Positions 15,501 through 27,082 of a DNA stretch of 64,000 bases are shown piece after piece. The DNA lies in assembly GCF_021462225.1 (NCBI RefSeq), contig NC_061806.1, forward strand, positions 29,683,644 through 29,747,643. Reading direction: 5' to 3'. The position numbers and the translations under genes are program-made. The notes under the pieces are model-generated. The model was not told the origin of the DNA. It searched no databases and saw only the letters and a list, made by a program, of their open reading frames with translations. Positions within the stretch are counted from its first letter, which is position 1, and each line of letters starts with the position of its first letter. This DNA is from Girardinichthys multiradiatus. Taxonomy: Eukaryota; Chordata; Actinopteri; Cyprinodontiformes; Goodeidae.

Positions 15501-15735
15501 GATGTCAGCATGGTAAAATAAGAATAAAAAAGTTCACACAGTGCCAGAATACTTCATCTTCAAAGGAATATTTGGCAGCTCTTATTTTGACAGATTTTCC
15601 AACTTCCAGCTCCATTTTTCATTGAATGATAACCAGTAAGCATGCAACCACTTCTAGGTCTCCTGGTAAAGGGGAATGTGTGTGCAAGCTATGCAAGACA
15701 CAAGCTATGCAAGCTGAAAGTTGTACTTTCTGATT
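9600..15735. other. Unclassified non-coding DNA, 6.1 kb
   Basis: No exon, RNA gene or well-preserved mobile element can be supported. A purine-rich tract lies at 11.7-11.95 kb, giving a 72-codon Lys/Glu/Arg-rich frame of low complexity. A stretch at about 10430-10500 (GGCTGCACAATATTCAGG and onward) recalls the ends of common teleost hAT-like repeats but is too short and diverged to call. Confidence 0.45.
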
Positions 15736-15739
15736 GAGG

Positions 15740-16500
15740 TTTGCAAACATTTGTTCGTACACAGCTTTCTGAAGGTCCCAGCACATTATTTTAATCAGGT
15801 GGAGACCTGGACTTTGACTCTTCCTCTGCAACACCTTGATTATTTTCTTTTTCAGCCATTCTGTTGCAGATACGCTGCTGTGTTTGGGATCATGACCCAG
15901 TTTGGGCTTGTTCTGCTTTTAGACAGATGGTCTCAGATTTGACTCCAGTATACTTTGAAAAACAGAGGAGATCGGAGTCAGGTGAGAATCTGTGGCATTA
16001 AAAAAGTCAAAATCATCAGCCCTGCACCACTGTGTTGTCAGTTGGCATGAGGTATTTATGCTATATTTGGTTTTCTCCAAACCTTGTGTTGTGCATTCAA
16101 TCCAAGCATCTCTACTTTGTTCTCATCTGCCCAAATAGCAATTTTCCACTGGTCTTGTGGTTCATTTGGATGCTGCTTTGCAAACATTAGTCTTGCTGCC
16201 ATGAGCTTTTTAGAGAGAAGATGCTCCTCCAGCAACCCTTCTAAACAAGCCGTCCTTGTTCAGTATTTCTTATCACTTGTTTTGTTTCTCTGAGCATTGC
16301 ATTGTCTACCCTTGGAGTGAATTTGCTGGGTCATCCATTTGGATGAAAAGTCTTAAATGTTTCCATTTGAAAACAATACTCTGTGGAATGGTAGACTTTA
16401 AATTCAACTTCTGTTGCCTCTCTATAGGTCATTGTTGATGTCTTCCCACATTGACATCGTTTAAACAGACACCTGTATACTTTAAACTGCCAAAACTTTT
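15740..16500 (-). mobile_element. Degraded Tc1-like transposon (family A), reversed
   Basis: The plus strand reads as the reverse of a transposase gene in pieces: the block after GACCTGGACTTTGACTC, the block around AGACAGATGGTCTCAGATTT, and the block TCTGAGCATTGCATTGTC followed by the helix-turn-helix region and start near 16445. The order agrees with a known high-copy teleost Tc1-like family, but stops and indels break every frame. A second, oppositely oriented piece of the same family lies at 19600-19975. Boundaries are approximate because I could not recognise both terminal repeats. Confidence 0.7.
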
Positions 16501-18534
16501 TGTCTTAAATTCTAGTTAAGCTGCAATGATGTACCTTTCCCCCCTATGAGTGTACATCTCAGAGTAAGAATTTAATAAATTGTCATGTTGCACATGTGTA
16601 GCTTCATTCTGCATCCTCTGGGCAGCGGAAATGCTTCACACCTCTTTTTCTTCTCATCATTCTGGGTCTTCTTTCTTCCACCAAAAGGAAGTTTTTTTTT
16701 GTTTCAAATCCTTGTTCTTTAGCATCAAAATGTAGGTATTGCACTCAGAATGTACAGTATACATGATTGTTTCATCAGTAGTCAGCTCTGCCTATGATTC
16801 ACGCAACGGCACAAACAAAGCGATGAGACGCAGCATGAATGCAAACACAAGCAGTGAAATCCATTCCCGCAGACACAGAGTCAAACACAGACCCTGCCAA
16901 CGCCCACATCTCACAGCGCAGGGAGACAGAGAGAAAGAGAGACATGAGTTGGAAAAGAAGACATCGGAAAGGACTTAAGAAAACAGCTTTTATCTGTTAT
17001 CTCTGTGGACAGAGTGTGTCTGGAGAACTGTCAGGAGGTTGCTACTGAGTGTTTCCAACAGACTGAGACACTGAGGGGTTCTGTGCTCGTGCAGCAATCA
17101 TTTCATATATGTGGCAGAGGATCAGCGCGCTGAACGAACAGCACAGGGATCATTGGAGTGTCTGTGCACGAGCGCTCATGTGTGTTTGAAAGTAAATTCC
17201 AGTCCGAGCGCCTTCCATCAGCAACTGTAAGAGCGCCAGCCGTTCCGCTCTGAGAATTAAATACAAGAGCGAAAGTGAAGGAAAAATAGCCAAGAGATGG
17301 CAAGGAGGAGAGAACAGGCCGGGGGGAAGGTTAGGACCCACACACTTCTCTCTTTGACATGTTCCAACCCCCCCTCACTCAGTCTCTGTCATTTCAGGAA
17401 AAAAAGGGGGCCAGTGAACTGACACTCAGCAGGGAGGGTGGGAGTTGTCACTGCGTACTCACCCCAGCATCCCAGTGAGAGCAGGGCCAGGGATGGGAGG
17501 GGAGGGGACCAGGAATAGAAGCAACAGGATGACGGTTTAGCCAGACCTGTCAAGTAAAACGCAGAGTGAACCCAGAGCTCTGAAGTACTTCAAGCCACAG
17601 CGAGCAAAAGCTTTTCCCTCTGCATCCCCTGCATGGATCTAGGCCAGAACACATACTGAGCTAATTGTCATTTAACCCATCGTGCCCGTTGCATATTTTC
17701 TTTTAACAAGCAATTACACAATGCCCCCTATCATCTCCAACCAACTGAGTTGTTGTGGCGCGATGACAATCTCGCTGCAGTTAGTAGCTTCTGTAAAAGT
17801 CAATTTAAAAGCAATCAAGTTAAAACATGTTGACAATAATTTGTAAACAAAAGGGTTTCACATGATGCGGGTTCTGGATTTCATATCTCTTCTGTCATTT
17901 ATGGGAGCTGAATAAACACTGCATGTGCTGCTGTTCACTTCCATTTCAGGATAACTGCTAGAAATTCATCTTCAAAGCCCTTTCTGTGCTCCACCTGTGT
18001 ACCCCAAGACACAAAACATCTTAGTAGATCATAGAAACATTTAGTATCATAACTTCACCCATTGTTTGTCTTAATCCGGACCATACATAACATTTAGAAT
18101 AATTTTTTTTTAACTCTAACCATATAAATGCAAGTCTTATTCTTTTGTGTTTATCTAGGGGGGGACAATCTTTACAAAAATCGCAGCATTTTATTTTCTG
18201 GGCAGTTGTTGGAAATTGAGTACATTGCGCTTTGACTCCTTCACTGAAAAACAAATAAAGATTGTTAAAATGAACATATCTTTTTTATGTTTTCATTAAA
18301 TTCTATTATTTACTTCAGTTTTCATACATAGTATTCATGAATTTTTTTTGACATTTCAACCCCTTAGGTGCCAGTTTTAGATATTAGTCACAAAATTTTG
18401 TTTTTTTTACATTGTAATAATATAAATTTATATATTTGTAAAAAGATATACAGACACACAAAAAAAAGTCAAGAGTTGCCAGAATGGACACACAGACAAT
18501 CCAGCTAATACAGTTACACCAGGCACATAAACAC
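16501..18534. other. Unclassified DNA with a CpG-containing stretch
   Basis: From about 17100 to 17560 the DNA is less AT-rich and contains more CpG than its surroundings, unlike most of the window. An exon-like minus-strand segment (17463-17547) lies within it and is listed separately. No gene is supported with confidence. Confidence 0.4.
17463..17547 (-). other. Exon-like segment, minus strand, no start codon
   Basis: Read on the minus strand, a pyrimidine-rich stretch and an AG lead into 85 bases that end at a strong donor (GGG followed by GTGAGTACG). One frame gives a very hydrophobic run (VILLLLFLVPSPPIPGPAL), like a signal peptide. However, a TAA lies just before that run in the same frame and there is no ATG. 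It may be a decayed or non-coding exon, or coincidence. Confidence 0.2.
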
Positions 18535-18737
18535 CAGTGTTTTTTAACCCTGGCCTTCAAAGCACATCGTCCTGCATGTTTTAGACATGTCTGCTTTAAA
18601 CACACCTGATTCAGATGATTGCAGTTCACCAAAAGCCTGTAAATCCACCATCGATTGAAATCAGATGTGCTGAAGCAGGGTAAACATCTAAAGCATTCAG
18701 GTTAGTCTGCCTTCAAGACCAGGGTTGAAAAACACTG
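18535..18737. mobile_element. hAT-type MITE, about 203 bp
   Basis: The segment begins CAGTGTTTTTTAACCCTGG and ends CCAGGGTTGAAAAACACTG, with the two halves roughly complementary throughout (CACACCTGATTCAGATGAT on one side, ATCAGATGTGCTGAAGCAGG on the other). CAGTG/CACTG ends and this palindromic body match a common teleost non-autonomous hAT family. A clean 8-bp target duplication is not visible, so the copy is old or the exact ends are slightly off. Confidence 0.8.
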
Positions 18738-19179
18738 CTCCAAACTACTACGCCCATGATGCCACATGGAAACTGCTGAGGATGCCTTAGTTCATTAACC
18801 TTAAATTACATAATGATTTTTTTTTTCATTACTTTCGTCTTAGAATAAGTTGTGCCGAGTGTAAAAGGAATCTGTTCGAGATATGAAACTTGCATGAGAT
18901 GATAACCTTCCCTGAGTCTGCTACAGATTAGGTCGTTGCTTGGCAGCCAAATCTAAAGCCTTGAAAATGTGTGCTTTAAGGTGCTTGGAAAAAAATCCTG
19001 AGCAGCTCTTATCTGCTACTGTAAGCAGCAGATAGCAAAAAGCCAGTGTGACCACGTTCAAACTTCACAGGAAGGGTTTCATACAGGAAAGAAATTAATA
19101 GAAACAGACACTAACAGATCAACATGTATAGTTGTCCCAGGTCTTCTCCCATCAATCTATCCATCCTTCCATCTCCTAC

Positions 19180-19365
19180 AGCAAGGAAATGACTCCATAT
19201 CCACTCCTACGCCGATGATAATCCGCTCTACATCAAAGCCACTGAAATCCAATCCACCCCCATTAAATTATCTGCTAAAATTGAATTTTGAATGCGCCAG
19301 CTTTCAAAACAGAGGTGTGGAAAATCAGGTATAAATATAACTAAAACAGAGTCATTAAAAGTGTA
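19180..19365 (+). mobile_element. LINE reverse transcriptase relic with YADD motif
   Basis: A short plus-strand frame reads HSYADDNPLYIKA, the catalytic box (Tyr-Ala-Asp-Asp) and following strand of a LINE reverse transcriptase. It meets a stop about 25 codons later and then resumes with a NITKTE-like segment that fits the next conserved block. Only this fragment survives. It lies upstream of a Tc1 relic. Confidence 0.6.
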
Positions 19366-19599
19366 ATATAGTACTCAATCAATATATCCCATATATGTGT
19401 GTTGTTTGGGTTCATTTAAGTTCAAGGTAAAGGTAAATGAGTGCAGCAATAAAGGTAAGATATTTCTTATCTTTAGTGTTTGAAATCAAGAGAAAAAGTA
19501 AAGGACAGCTTAGAACTATTTGTAAAACTAACTTCAATCAATGTCAATACAGTCATGTAAACACGGAAGTACACCCAAGCTGTTTTTGCTGGATTTTAA

Positions 19600-19975
19600 G
19601 AGGGAAACAATTAACCAGGTGCTGCAATTTATAGTACTAGAAAACTTATCATCAGCAGGGTTAAACACCTCTATAAAAGCAAGAGTTTTGGCAGATCGTA
19701 GCTATTGAGCACAGTGGTGTGTGTTAACATAAAAACAGACCTCTGCAGTGACCTCAGAAAAGCAACTGTTCTTGCCAACAATTTCCAAACTATTAGAAGA
19801 ACATCATTCTACAGAGAGATTGTTTACAAGTAGAAAAAAAATTAAGACAGTGGCAAACTTCCCAGGACTCGACATCTCAACAGATTTACCCAAAGTACCG
19901 AGCATGCAATGCTTCCAGAAATGACAAAGTACCTAAGAGATCTACCTCAGACTCTCCAACAGCAAAAAGCAATAA
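19600..19975 (+). mobile_element. Degraded Tc1-like transposon (family A), 5' half
   Basis: The segment reads in family order: a leader (TTAACCAGGTGCTGC), a short spacer with CACCTCTATAAAAGC, the region of the transposase start near 19728, a helix-turn-helix remnant through CATTCTACAGAGAGATTG, and an arm ending near CAGACTCTCC. The catalytic half is absent. It matches the opposite strand of the relic at 15740-16500. All frames are broken. Confidence 0.7.
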
Positions 19976-20076
19976 AATATGAGGTTGGTAATATAAGCAT
20001 TAAAATCAGCAATAAAAAGCCTGTCTAAAAAGATGAGTTTTCAAAAGAGATATAAAAGCAGACCTAAAATGTAATT

Positions 20077-20822
20077 GAAATCAGAATCAGCTTTATTGCC
20101 AAGTTCGTGCATACAAACAAGGAATTTGACTCCGGTACACTTTGCTCTTTTGTTCTGTTTTTGCATTACAGAATATACAAATTTACAATTTACAATATAC
20201 AATATACACATATCTAATAGAAAAGGTGCATTTGCAACATCTGTATGCTGTTGTTTTGTACTTTATTCAATGTTCAACAGAGAAACAGCCTGGGGGAAGA
20301 AACTGTCTTTGTGGCGGCTGGTTTTAGTGAACAGTGCTCTGTAGCGGCGGCCTGAAGGTAAAACTCTAAACAGTTTATGTGCAGGGTGTGTGGGGTCTGC
20401 AAAGATTTTAGCAGCTCTTTTCCTGACCCTAGGCCTGTGTAAGTCCTGGATGGAGGGAAGGTCAGCCCTGATTATTCTCTCTGCAGTCCTGATTATTCGT
20501 TGCAGTCTGGACCTGTCCTGTTTTGTTGATGAGCCAAACCACACTGAGATGGATGAAGACAGGACAAACTGAATGATGGCAGTGTAGAAGATGACCAGCA
20601 GCTCCTGTGGAGGGTTGAACTTCTTGAGTTGCCTCAGGAAGTACAGTCTCTGCTGGGCCTTCTTTCAAACAGTGTCTATGTGTGAAGACCATCTCAGGTC
20701 CTCAGAGATGGTGGTTCCTAAGAACCTGAAGTGGTCCACGGCCGATACAGTGTTGTTGAGGATGGTGAGGGGGGTGTATGGGGGTGGTGTTCTCCGAAAA
20801 TCCACCACCATTTGCATACCTC
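20077..20822 (-). mobile_element. 5'-truncated LINE (CR1/L2/Rex-like), C-terminal end
   Basis: On the minus strand a single reading frame runs from about 20820 to 20263. It encodes the end of a LINE ORF2: a VVDFRR-like block, FLGTTISEDLRWSSHIDTV, KKAQQRLYFLRQL, an SVWFGS block and TSRHKDSFFPQAVSLLN. One in-frame TGA at 20665-20667 interrupts it. The 3' untranslated part ends with AATAAAGCTGATTCTGATTT (read on the minus strand), a typical tail unit. Truncation at the 5' side is the usual result of incomplete target-primed reverse transcription. With one stop and little else wrong, insertion is fairly recent. Confidence 0.88.
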
Positions 20823-23800
20823 AATAAACTGAAGCAATGTTGTAATGAAAAGCGGACCAAATATCCTCCACAATGATTTGAAAGACTTTTCCTGCTGAAA
20901 GTGATTCTACAGGCAACTGAATCCAGTGTATTTTAGTTTCTCCAGTGACGGTAGAAACATTTATGGAAACTTTTGTACAACAATCTGTCCCTTACATTCA
21001 TGTTTTAGTCAACTGGGATTACTTGATTCAGAGAAGAACATGAAACCTAACACTTAATCAGACTTAATTCCTCACATAAACAGGATGTTGGAACTTGACA
21101 TAAAATACATTTTCAAAAGGCATAAAAAGTGGGTGAAGATTTTGGGTAAAGCAGTAATTTTGTGCAAGTTTCAAAAAGCCAGTGATTCATTTTACTTCCA
21201 TCAGTCAGTTCAACTGGTTGTTTGCTGATTTTGTTTAAGTGGGGGTTTTAGTTTTTTCTCCTTATTTTTCCTGTGCCGTCCTTCATTCCTTTTGGACAGT
21301 TTCATGCTGACAACTGCAGGAAACAAGTGATGTTCCAAACTATCTCATTAGCACACTCCCCTTCAGCTTCTTTTATTCTGAAAAATTATTAATTCAAATC
21401 CAAACCTATTTCACATTTCACTTTAGATGCACTTTGTACATTAGCAGTAAAAACCCCCGGGGGCCTACAGCTTAGACACCCACAGAGTCATTGGAAAACA
21501 TGCTGGGAAAAAGGGGATGATGTACATAAAAGCAGAGCTCATCCTGTAAACACCCTTTTCTCTTCATCCAGTCAGCTAACTGAGCTGCCAGTCTACCACC
21601 CATCAGGACGTCTACGCGGCTGGAAATAGGTACAGTTGAAACATTTCGCTTCCATCCTCGAATGCATCCGCAGGGATTAGGAAAATCATCCTCTCAATTT
21701 GAGAAGCCCACCGACTGGAAATTGACTGAGGGATGAGAGGGCGGATGGGTCAGGGGCTTAGGTGCACAAGTCATTTTCTATTTTCCATTCCCAACTTTTT
21801 ATTCTTAAGGGAGTTTTTTGAAGGTAAGCATAAGAACTGCGGGAGGGAGAAAGCAAGCTGGAGACTCGCTGAAGTCCACCTTTTTTGGCAAAATAAGGGG
21901 TCCAACTCTGAATTGCATGCTGTTACGAATGGTAACCGTATCAGAAAATGTTTTTGAAGCTGATAGAACATGTCCTATAAATACTGAAGTAGCTTTCTTG
22001 CTTTAAAAATATCTGTATTTGACTAAAGTTCTTAAGTTAACTTTGAATAATGGGAACTTAGCGGACTGGTTAAACAAAAACAGACTATTGTATTTGCAAA
22101 AACAGCCCAGTGCATTACAGAAAACATGAAACAGTCAGACTAATACTACAGCACTTCACACATCATGTAAGGAACATCTTTCGAAAAGTTTAAAAGGTCC
22201 ATAAATTGATTTTTTACAGAAAGGATATTTCTTTTTCCTTCGTTGTATGTTTTTTGTCACTGAAATGTACATTTTCATCATGTACAGCATTTTGAATTGT
22301 CTTCTTTCTGAAATGTGCTATACCCATAAACTTCCCTTGCCTTCCACAGATGAATGATTCATATTCCTTTCCTGGTTTCCTTTCCTGGTTTGGCTCATCT
22401 GATCAGACATGAATGAAAAGGATCAAGGGTTGAGAACTCAATGACATGAGATGCAATACCCAGCAAGGTTAGCGCATTGATTTCTTTTATGATTTTTCTA
22501 TATCAAAATCACAAACCTGCTTTCCAAATACTTGTTCAACTACTTCCATCAAGGATGCTAACTCTTCTAGCCAGTGTCATCTTGTCAACTGTTATATACA
22601 GGAAAGCTTTAGGCGTCATTGCTCTAAATAGCTCCTGCCATCTGCTTATTGGTTTTGCACAAACAGATAATGGGTTGATTGTAGGTTGCTGATCTTTATA
22701 ACAATAAATGTTATTCCTTGGAAAATGTTTAAGTATCGAAACAGAAAACGAATTAAAAATGATCACTATTATAATAATTTCATCCACAACATTTACTTAT
22801 TACAGAAAACATTTGAAACCACTTAGAAAATTGTTCTGCTTCTTTGAATTTATTATTTATAGGCATGTTCTTGTGTAAAATTAACATTATTTGTATTCCA
22901 TCTTCGCCTGACAACATTTCTCGTCAATTCCAAGTTGTTAAAACAACAAATTGTTAAAACAAAAATGTACATTTGAGCCTTGAATTACACAACAAACATA
23001 TGTCCTTTTCAAACAGCACAACACTAATGTTTTAACTTAGGTGGAGTTTAGAAATCAGTATTTGTGGGAAAAAGTACTGATTTTCAATTAGTGCTGCTGG
23101 TTTCCAGTAATTTGTTCCTGAGCTGTAAACACAGACGGACACAACTTCGACTTGTTTTCTGTTGTAAGCAATTGAAGAGTGAAGTAGCCTTCTTTCAGCC
23201 AGATGATCAGCAGTGCACAGCAACATGTGGAGGGGCCAATCTATGTTTTTCTTTCTTTGGCATCTCACTAAAAAGCCTTTAGTAGGACGGAAAATTATCA
23301 GTTTTCAAACCATGACTTGTACAACTTCATTGTAACTTGATACCAGCAGCAAGATCGTTCCTATATTGGATGTTTGAGGAAAAGACGGAGCATATGCCTG
23401 TTTTTAGTGAGTCACACTGACTCACAGAAGGGCCTTCTTATGAGCACTAAAGGCTTTAATCCAAACTCTGTTTTGACTTAAACCTAACTCCAACCCAAAG
23501 GTTTAAAAAAAACACAAATTATGTGTCAGAAAGTGAAATCAGGCCACTTTCAGCTTTACCGTATGAACCTAAGACAGCCTTGCCAGTAAACAGACACATT
23601 AGTGCTGAATTTTGGTAAAACCCTGCCTGCTGGACCTCCTTATTTTTTAGAAATTACTCCTGATTACAGAGCAGAGACTCATTCCAACAATATGATTTGT
23701 TTTTCATTAAAAGCACAACAAACACCAAGCTCTGCTTTGGTAACATCTGCACAGAAGCATCGTGCAGTGAACCTTAAGATGTCGACAATGACGCGGGATT

Positions 23801-24595
23801 TAGGATGAAAGATGTTCAGCAGCAGACTTGTTAAGCTGTTTGTCACTTTTATTCTATCTAATTGTGGAGGACTTGGAGTAGATCATCCCTAAGTAAAACA
23901 AAAAAAACAACACAGAGATCCTTCTGGTAAGGAGATGTTCTCACCAAATGTACCAGGGATCAGAAATAATGGAAGGAAGTGTGAGAAGAGAGCCTATGGG
24001 GTCTGTAAAAGAGCACCGGGCGATATCTCCAGTCACTTGACAATGATATACTATTAAAGAAGAAAATAGAAAACCCTGCCTTTGAATGAGCTCTGTAATT
24101 CTATCATGCAAATGAAATCGTTCATTGGTGCTTGGCAGAAGACAGACCGTCTGCTTCCATCTGGAATACTGAGCATTTTAATGTCAAAGGAACATCCACC
24201 TTTTGTGCAGAAGAAAACTCAATTTCGGACTCACAGGGGAAATCTGCTTGGTGAATGGTGTGAATAGAGCGGTGACCACGGGTTTCACATTAGAGACAGA
24301 GTCTGGAGTTAAAGGGCTTTTATTTTATACTGGGGTGAAGACAGAGGAAAGAGAGGACGCTTGTTCTACAGCTTGAACACCAAATCTCTTAATCAACACC
24401 TAAATTAGAGCGGGAGGTGGAAGTAATTAATTAGGTTTAGTGGCAGGTACCAGGAAGAGGCGGTGGGGGGGTAAGCCTGATTGCGCTTGGCTAGAGTTGA
24501 GGTGATGAGACATCAGGACAGAATGACTCACCATAAATCTGGAAAAAAAAGTGGATATGAATTCACAACACAAGGCTTTATTGTTCTTCGGGTCG

Positions 24596-24718
24596 CATTA
24601 AATTACAGGTTCATCAGCAGCTGGCACGGCCTTGAGCAACATCCCTGAAACAGTAACGAAGGCAGGATTACTGATCCAAAAGTAAACCTCCAGCTTTCCT
24701 TCCCATGTTCTCACACTT
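24596..24718 (+). repeat. Local duplication, copy 1
   Basis: About 120 bp aligning in the same orientation with 25039-25168, 443 bp further on. Shared blocks include CATTAAATTA, CCTGAAACA versus TCTGAAACA, GGATTACTGAT versus GGATTGCTGAT, and CAGCTTT. Divergence is substantial, so the event is old. No coding content is seen. Confidence 0.6.
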
Positions 24719-25038
24719 TTCCCTGCAGAGACCACATATTTTACTCTTCATACATTGCAAATGCAGACATTTTGTCAAATTAACTTTGTTCATTTGAGAT
24801 GTAATGAAATGGATCAACTCAAAATAGTGCATAACTATAGGAGGAAAAGGATTCATGGTTGTCATTTGCAATTCAAAATCTTAAAAATTAAGCCTCTATT
24901 TGATCTTTATAATAATCCAGTTCTTTGTGTTGGTCTATAGGAAGAAATTCAACTAGAATATGTTAAAGTTTGTGGTTATAAGGTGAAAAAAGAGGCATAA
25001 ATATTTGTGCAAGGCAGCCCATAGTGTCCCCAGGGACA

Positions 25039-25168
25039 CATTAAATTAACACTTTATCAACAGCTAATGTAGCCCTGAGCCACTTCTCTGAAACACTAAT
25101 GCAGGGAGGATTGCTGATATCCTAAACCAAACGTACAGCTTTAATCTAGAGCCCAAAGTTCACAACAG
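25039..25168 (+). repeat. Local duplication, copy 2
   Basis: Diverged partner of 24596-24718, same orientation. Confidence 0.6.
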
Positions 25169-25942
25169 TCCTTCACACGCCAACGTGCAGACAAGCAGCA
25201 GTCACATCATAAGATTTCTGATGTCAAGTAGGCCAAATTAACCTAAACATATCATCCCAGAACTTTATCTTCTTGAACGATACAGAAGGAAAACTCGCCA
25301 TGTTCTCATTTCCTATGACTAATTCACAAGAGGAATCCGTTTGATGTGGCGTAATTAACTTAATTTATGGGTTCTTAGATACACTGACATCCTTTTAGCT
25401 TTATTTACACTGTTTGGCTAAGTGACATGCAGACTGAATGTTTTCTGCAAAATAAGGAAGGCAGCAATAGGAGAAAATGCTGAAAAGGAGGATTTAGATG
25501 CAGAAATAAACAAAAAGAATAAAAAGTAAAGAATAAAGTAATAAAATGAGCAACAATCAAGCTCCTCACAGCCCAGTCGGTTGTGACGTATCCAATGCTC
25601 CACCAGCAGCCTTTTGTGGGGAACTACTCTGAAGCTAAATGATTCTAATTAATGATTAGTATCTGCAACCAATGCATAAAGAACTATACAAACAGGAAAA
25701 TATCACTCACTTGAGTGAGCAAAACCAAACAACCTTAGGTGGTCAGAGAGGATGAGGAGTATTTCCTGAATTGCCTGGGAATCTTTTGCTCTAATATGCA
25801 TTAAACCCTCTTGGTTAGTGAGGAAAACCACCATGATTTGCATTAAAATGCTTAAGAAAATAACATTTTAAAGCAGAAAACTCTGCGGCCATTTTGCACA
25901 TTTACATTTCAATGAATTCTGTGATTATTTTGTTGCCTCCTC

Positions 25943-25983
25943 AGGAAACCCTGCCCCTCAAAGTGAAACTTTCAGGGTTTCCT
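25943..25983. repeat. Compact 41-nt hairpin
   Basis: AGGAAACCCTG pairs perfectly with CAGGGTTTCCT, and inside it AAAGT pairs with ACTTT around a GAA loop. A six-base CCCCTC bulge lies on the left side only. It is too short for a typical microRNA precursor; function unknown. Confidence 0.6.
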
Positions 25984-26789
25984 GTATGACAAATCATAGA
26001 GAGGGAGGGTCTCTGCATTCTTCTGTCTTTGTGGTCGGAGAGAAAATAATTTCAAAACACTATCTGGGTTTAAAGTCATGCTGCAAGGCCATCTTTCAGT
26101 AATTTAACAAATAAGGAGCCCCACTGGTAGAAGACCCTCCATCCTGTGAGAAACCAAGCAGTCCAATGATGGTCTTTTAGTCAGTAGCACCTTTGGGAAT
26201 CCTTATGTTTCTAGAAACAACTCTCTTCCAACACAGACAACCCAAACTCTCATGTCAAGAGATTAGAGTGCCTGAGGGCTTCTCCTAACAGGACATGTCT
26301 GGAAACTTTAAAAGTCAGGTGTCCAGCAGATGCCCGGATTAGATGCCCTCCACGGACTACTTTTAATGAGGAGAACCAGAAGCTCTACTTTACACTTCTG
26401 TGTGATGATAGAGCTCCTTATTTATCTTTAAGAATGAATCCGCTGCTTGAAGCCTGAGCTCAAAGCCAAAGGTGAGGGTTGAAAACATACATGCGCCAGT
26501 AACTCAAGAGCTTTACTTTTTGGCTCAGGTCTTTCTTCAGCATGACAGACTGAAGCACCCTCAGCATTAGCCTTCAGTCAAAGAAGACACCAAGATACTT
26601 AAATTACTCCTCAGAAAGTGATCTCCTACCTGGTTTGGAGCAATCATCACCATTCAGAGAACATCATGCCTATTAAACATTAACTCATCTAGAGGAATGC
26701 AATCTAGAAAACATCAGTAAACAAGATTCACAGAAAGCAAAAAATCCAACCTAATCTTTTGCATGAGTTGAGTCTTTACAGGACTTGAA

Positions 26790-27082
26790 GGGTGGATGAA
26801 TCAGTTTTTGACACGGTTGTCGCACAGCAAGAAGGTCCTGGGTTTGAATCCTGGCCAAGGCCTTCCTGTGCTGAGTTTGCATGGTCTCCCCTTGCATGCA
26901 GGGATTCTTTTAGGTGTGACAGTTTGCATGCATTGTTATGTCGTGTGTCTCTGGGTTGCCTAGAGATGACCCGGCAACCAGTTCAGGGTGTACCCTACCT
27001 CCCTCCTATTGACAGATGAAGATATGCAATGCTCCTCCACAACCCTGTGGTGTTGAGAAGGAATATAAAATTGGATGGATGG
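26790..27082 (+). repeat. Dispersed tRNA-like teleost repeat, plus-strand copy
   Basis: A B-box-like GGGTTTGAATCCTGG follows GCAAGAAGGTCCT. Then come the characteristic AGTTTGCATGGTCTCC block, a CAGTTCAGGGTGTACCC block and a terminal TTGGATGGATGG. This is a high-copy family in fish genomes (SINE-like or non-autonomous). A reverse copy lies at 45418-45700 and a poorer one at 50815-50930. It is not a functional tRNA gene: no intact cloverleaf can be drawn. Confidence 0.7.

Larger units (their letters stand above)
20823..26789. other. Unclassified non-coding DNA, 6 kb
   Basis: No exon or autonomous element is supported. Notable local structures are a tandem TTTCCTGGTTTCC unit at about 22370-22395, a diverged local duplication (24596-24718 and 25039-25168) and a 41-nt hairpin at 25943-25983, each listed separately. 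Confidence 0.45.

Noticed and set aside
26811..26857. Possible tRNA gene (B-box-like sequence)
   Set aside because: No cloverleaf; surrounding blocks show it is a dispersed repeat.
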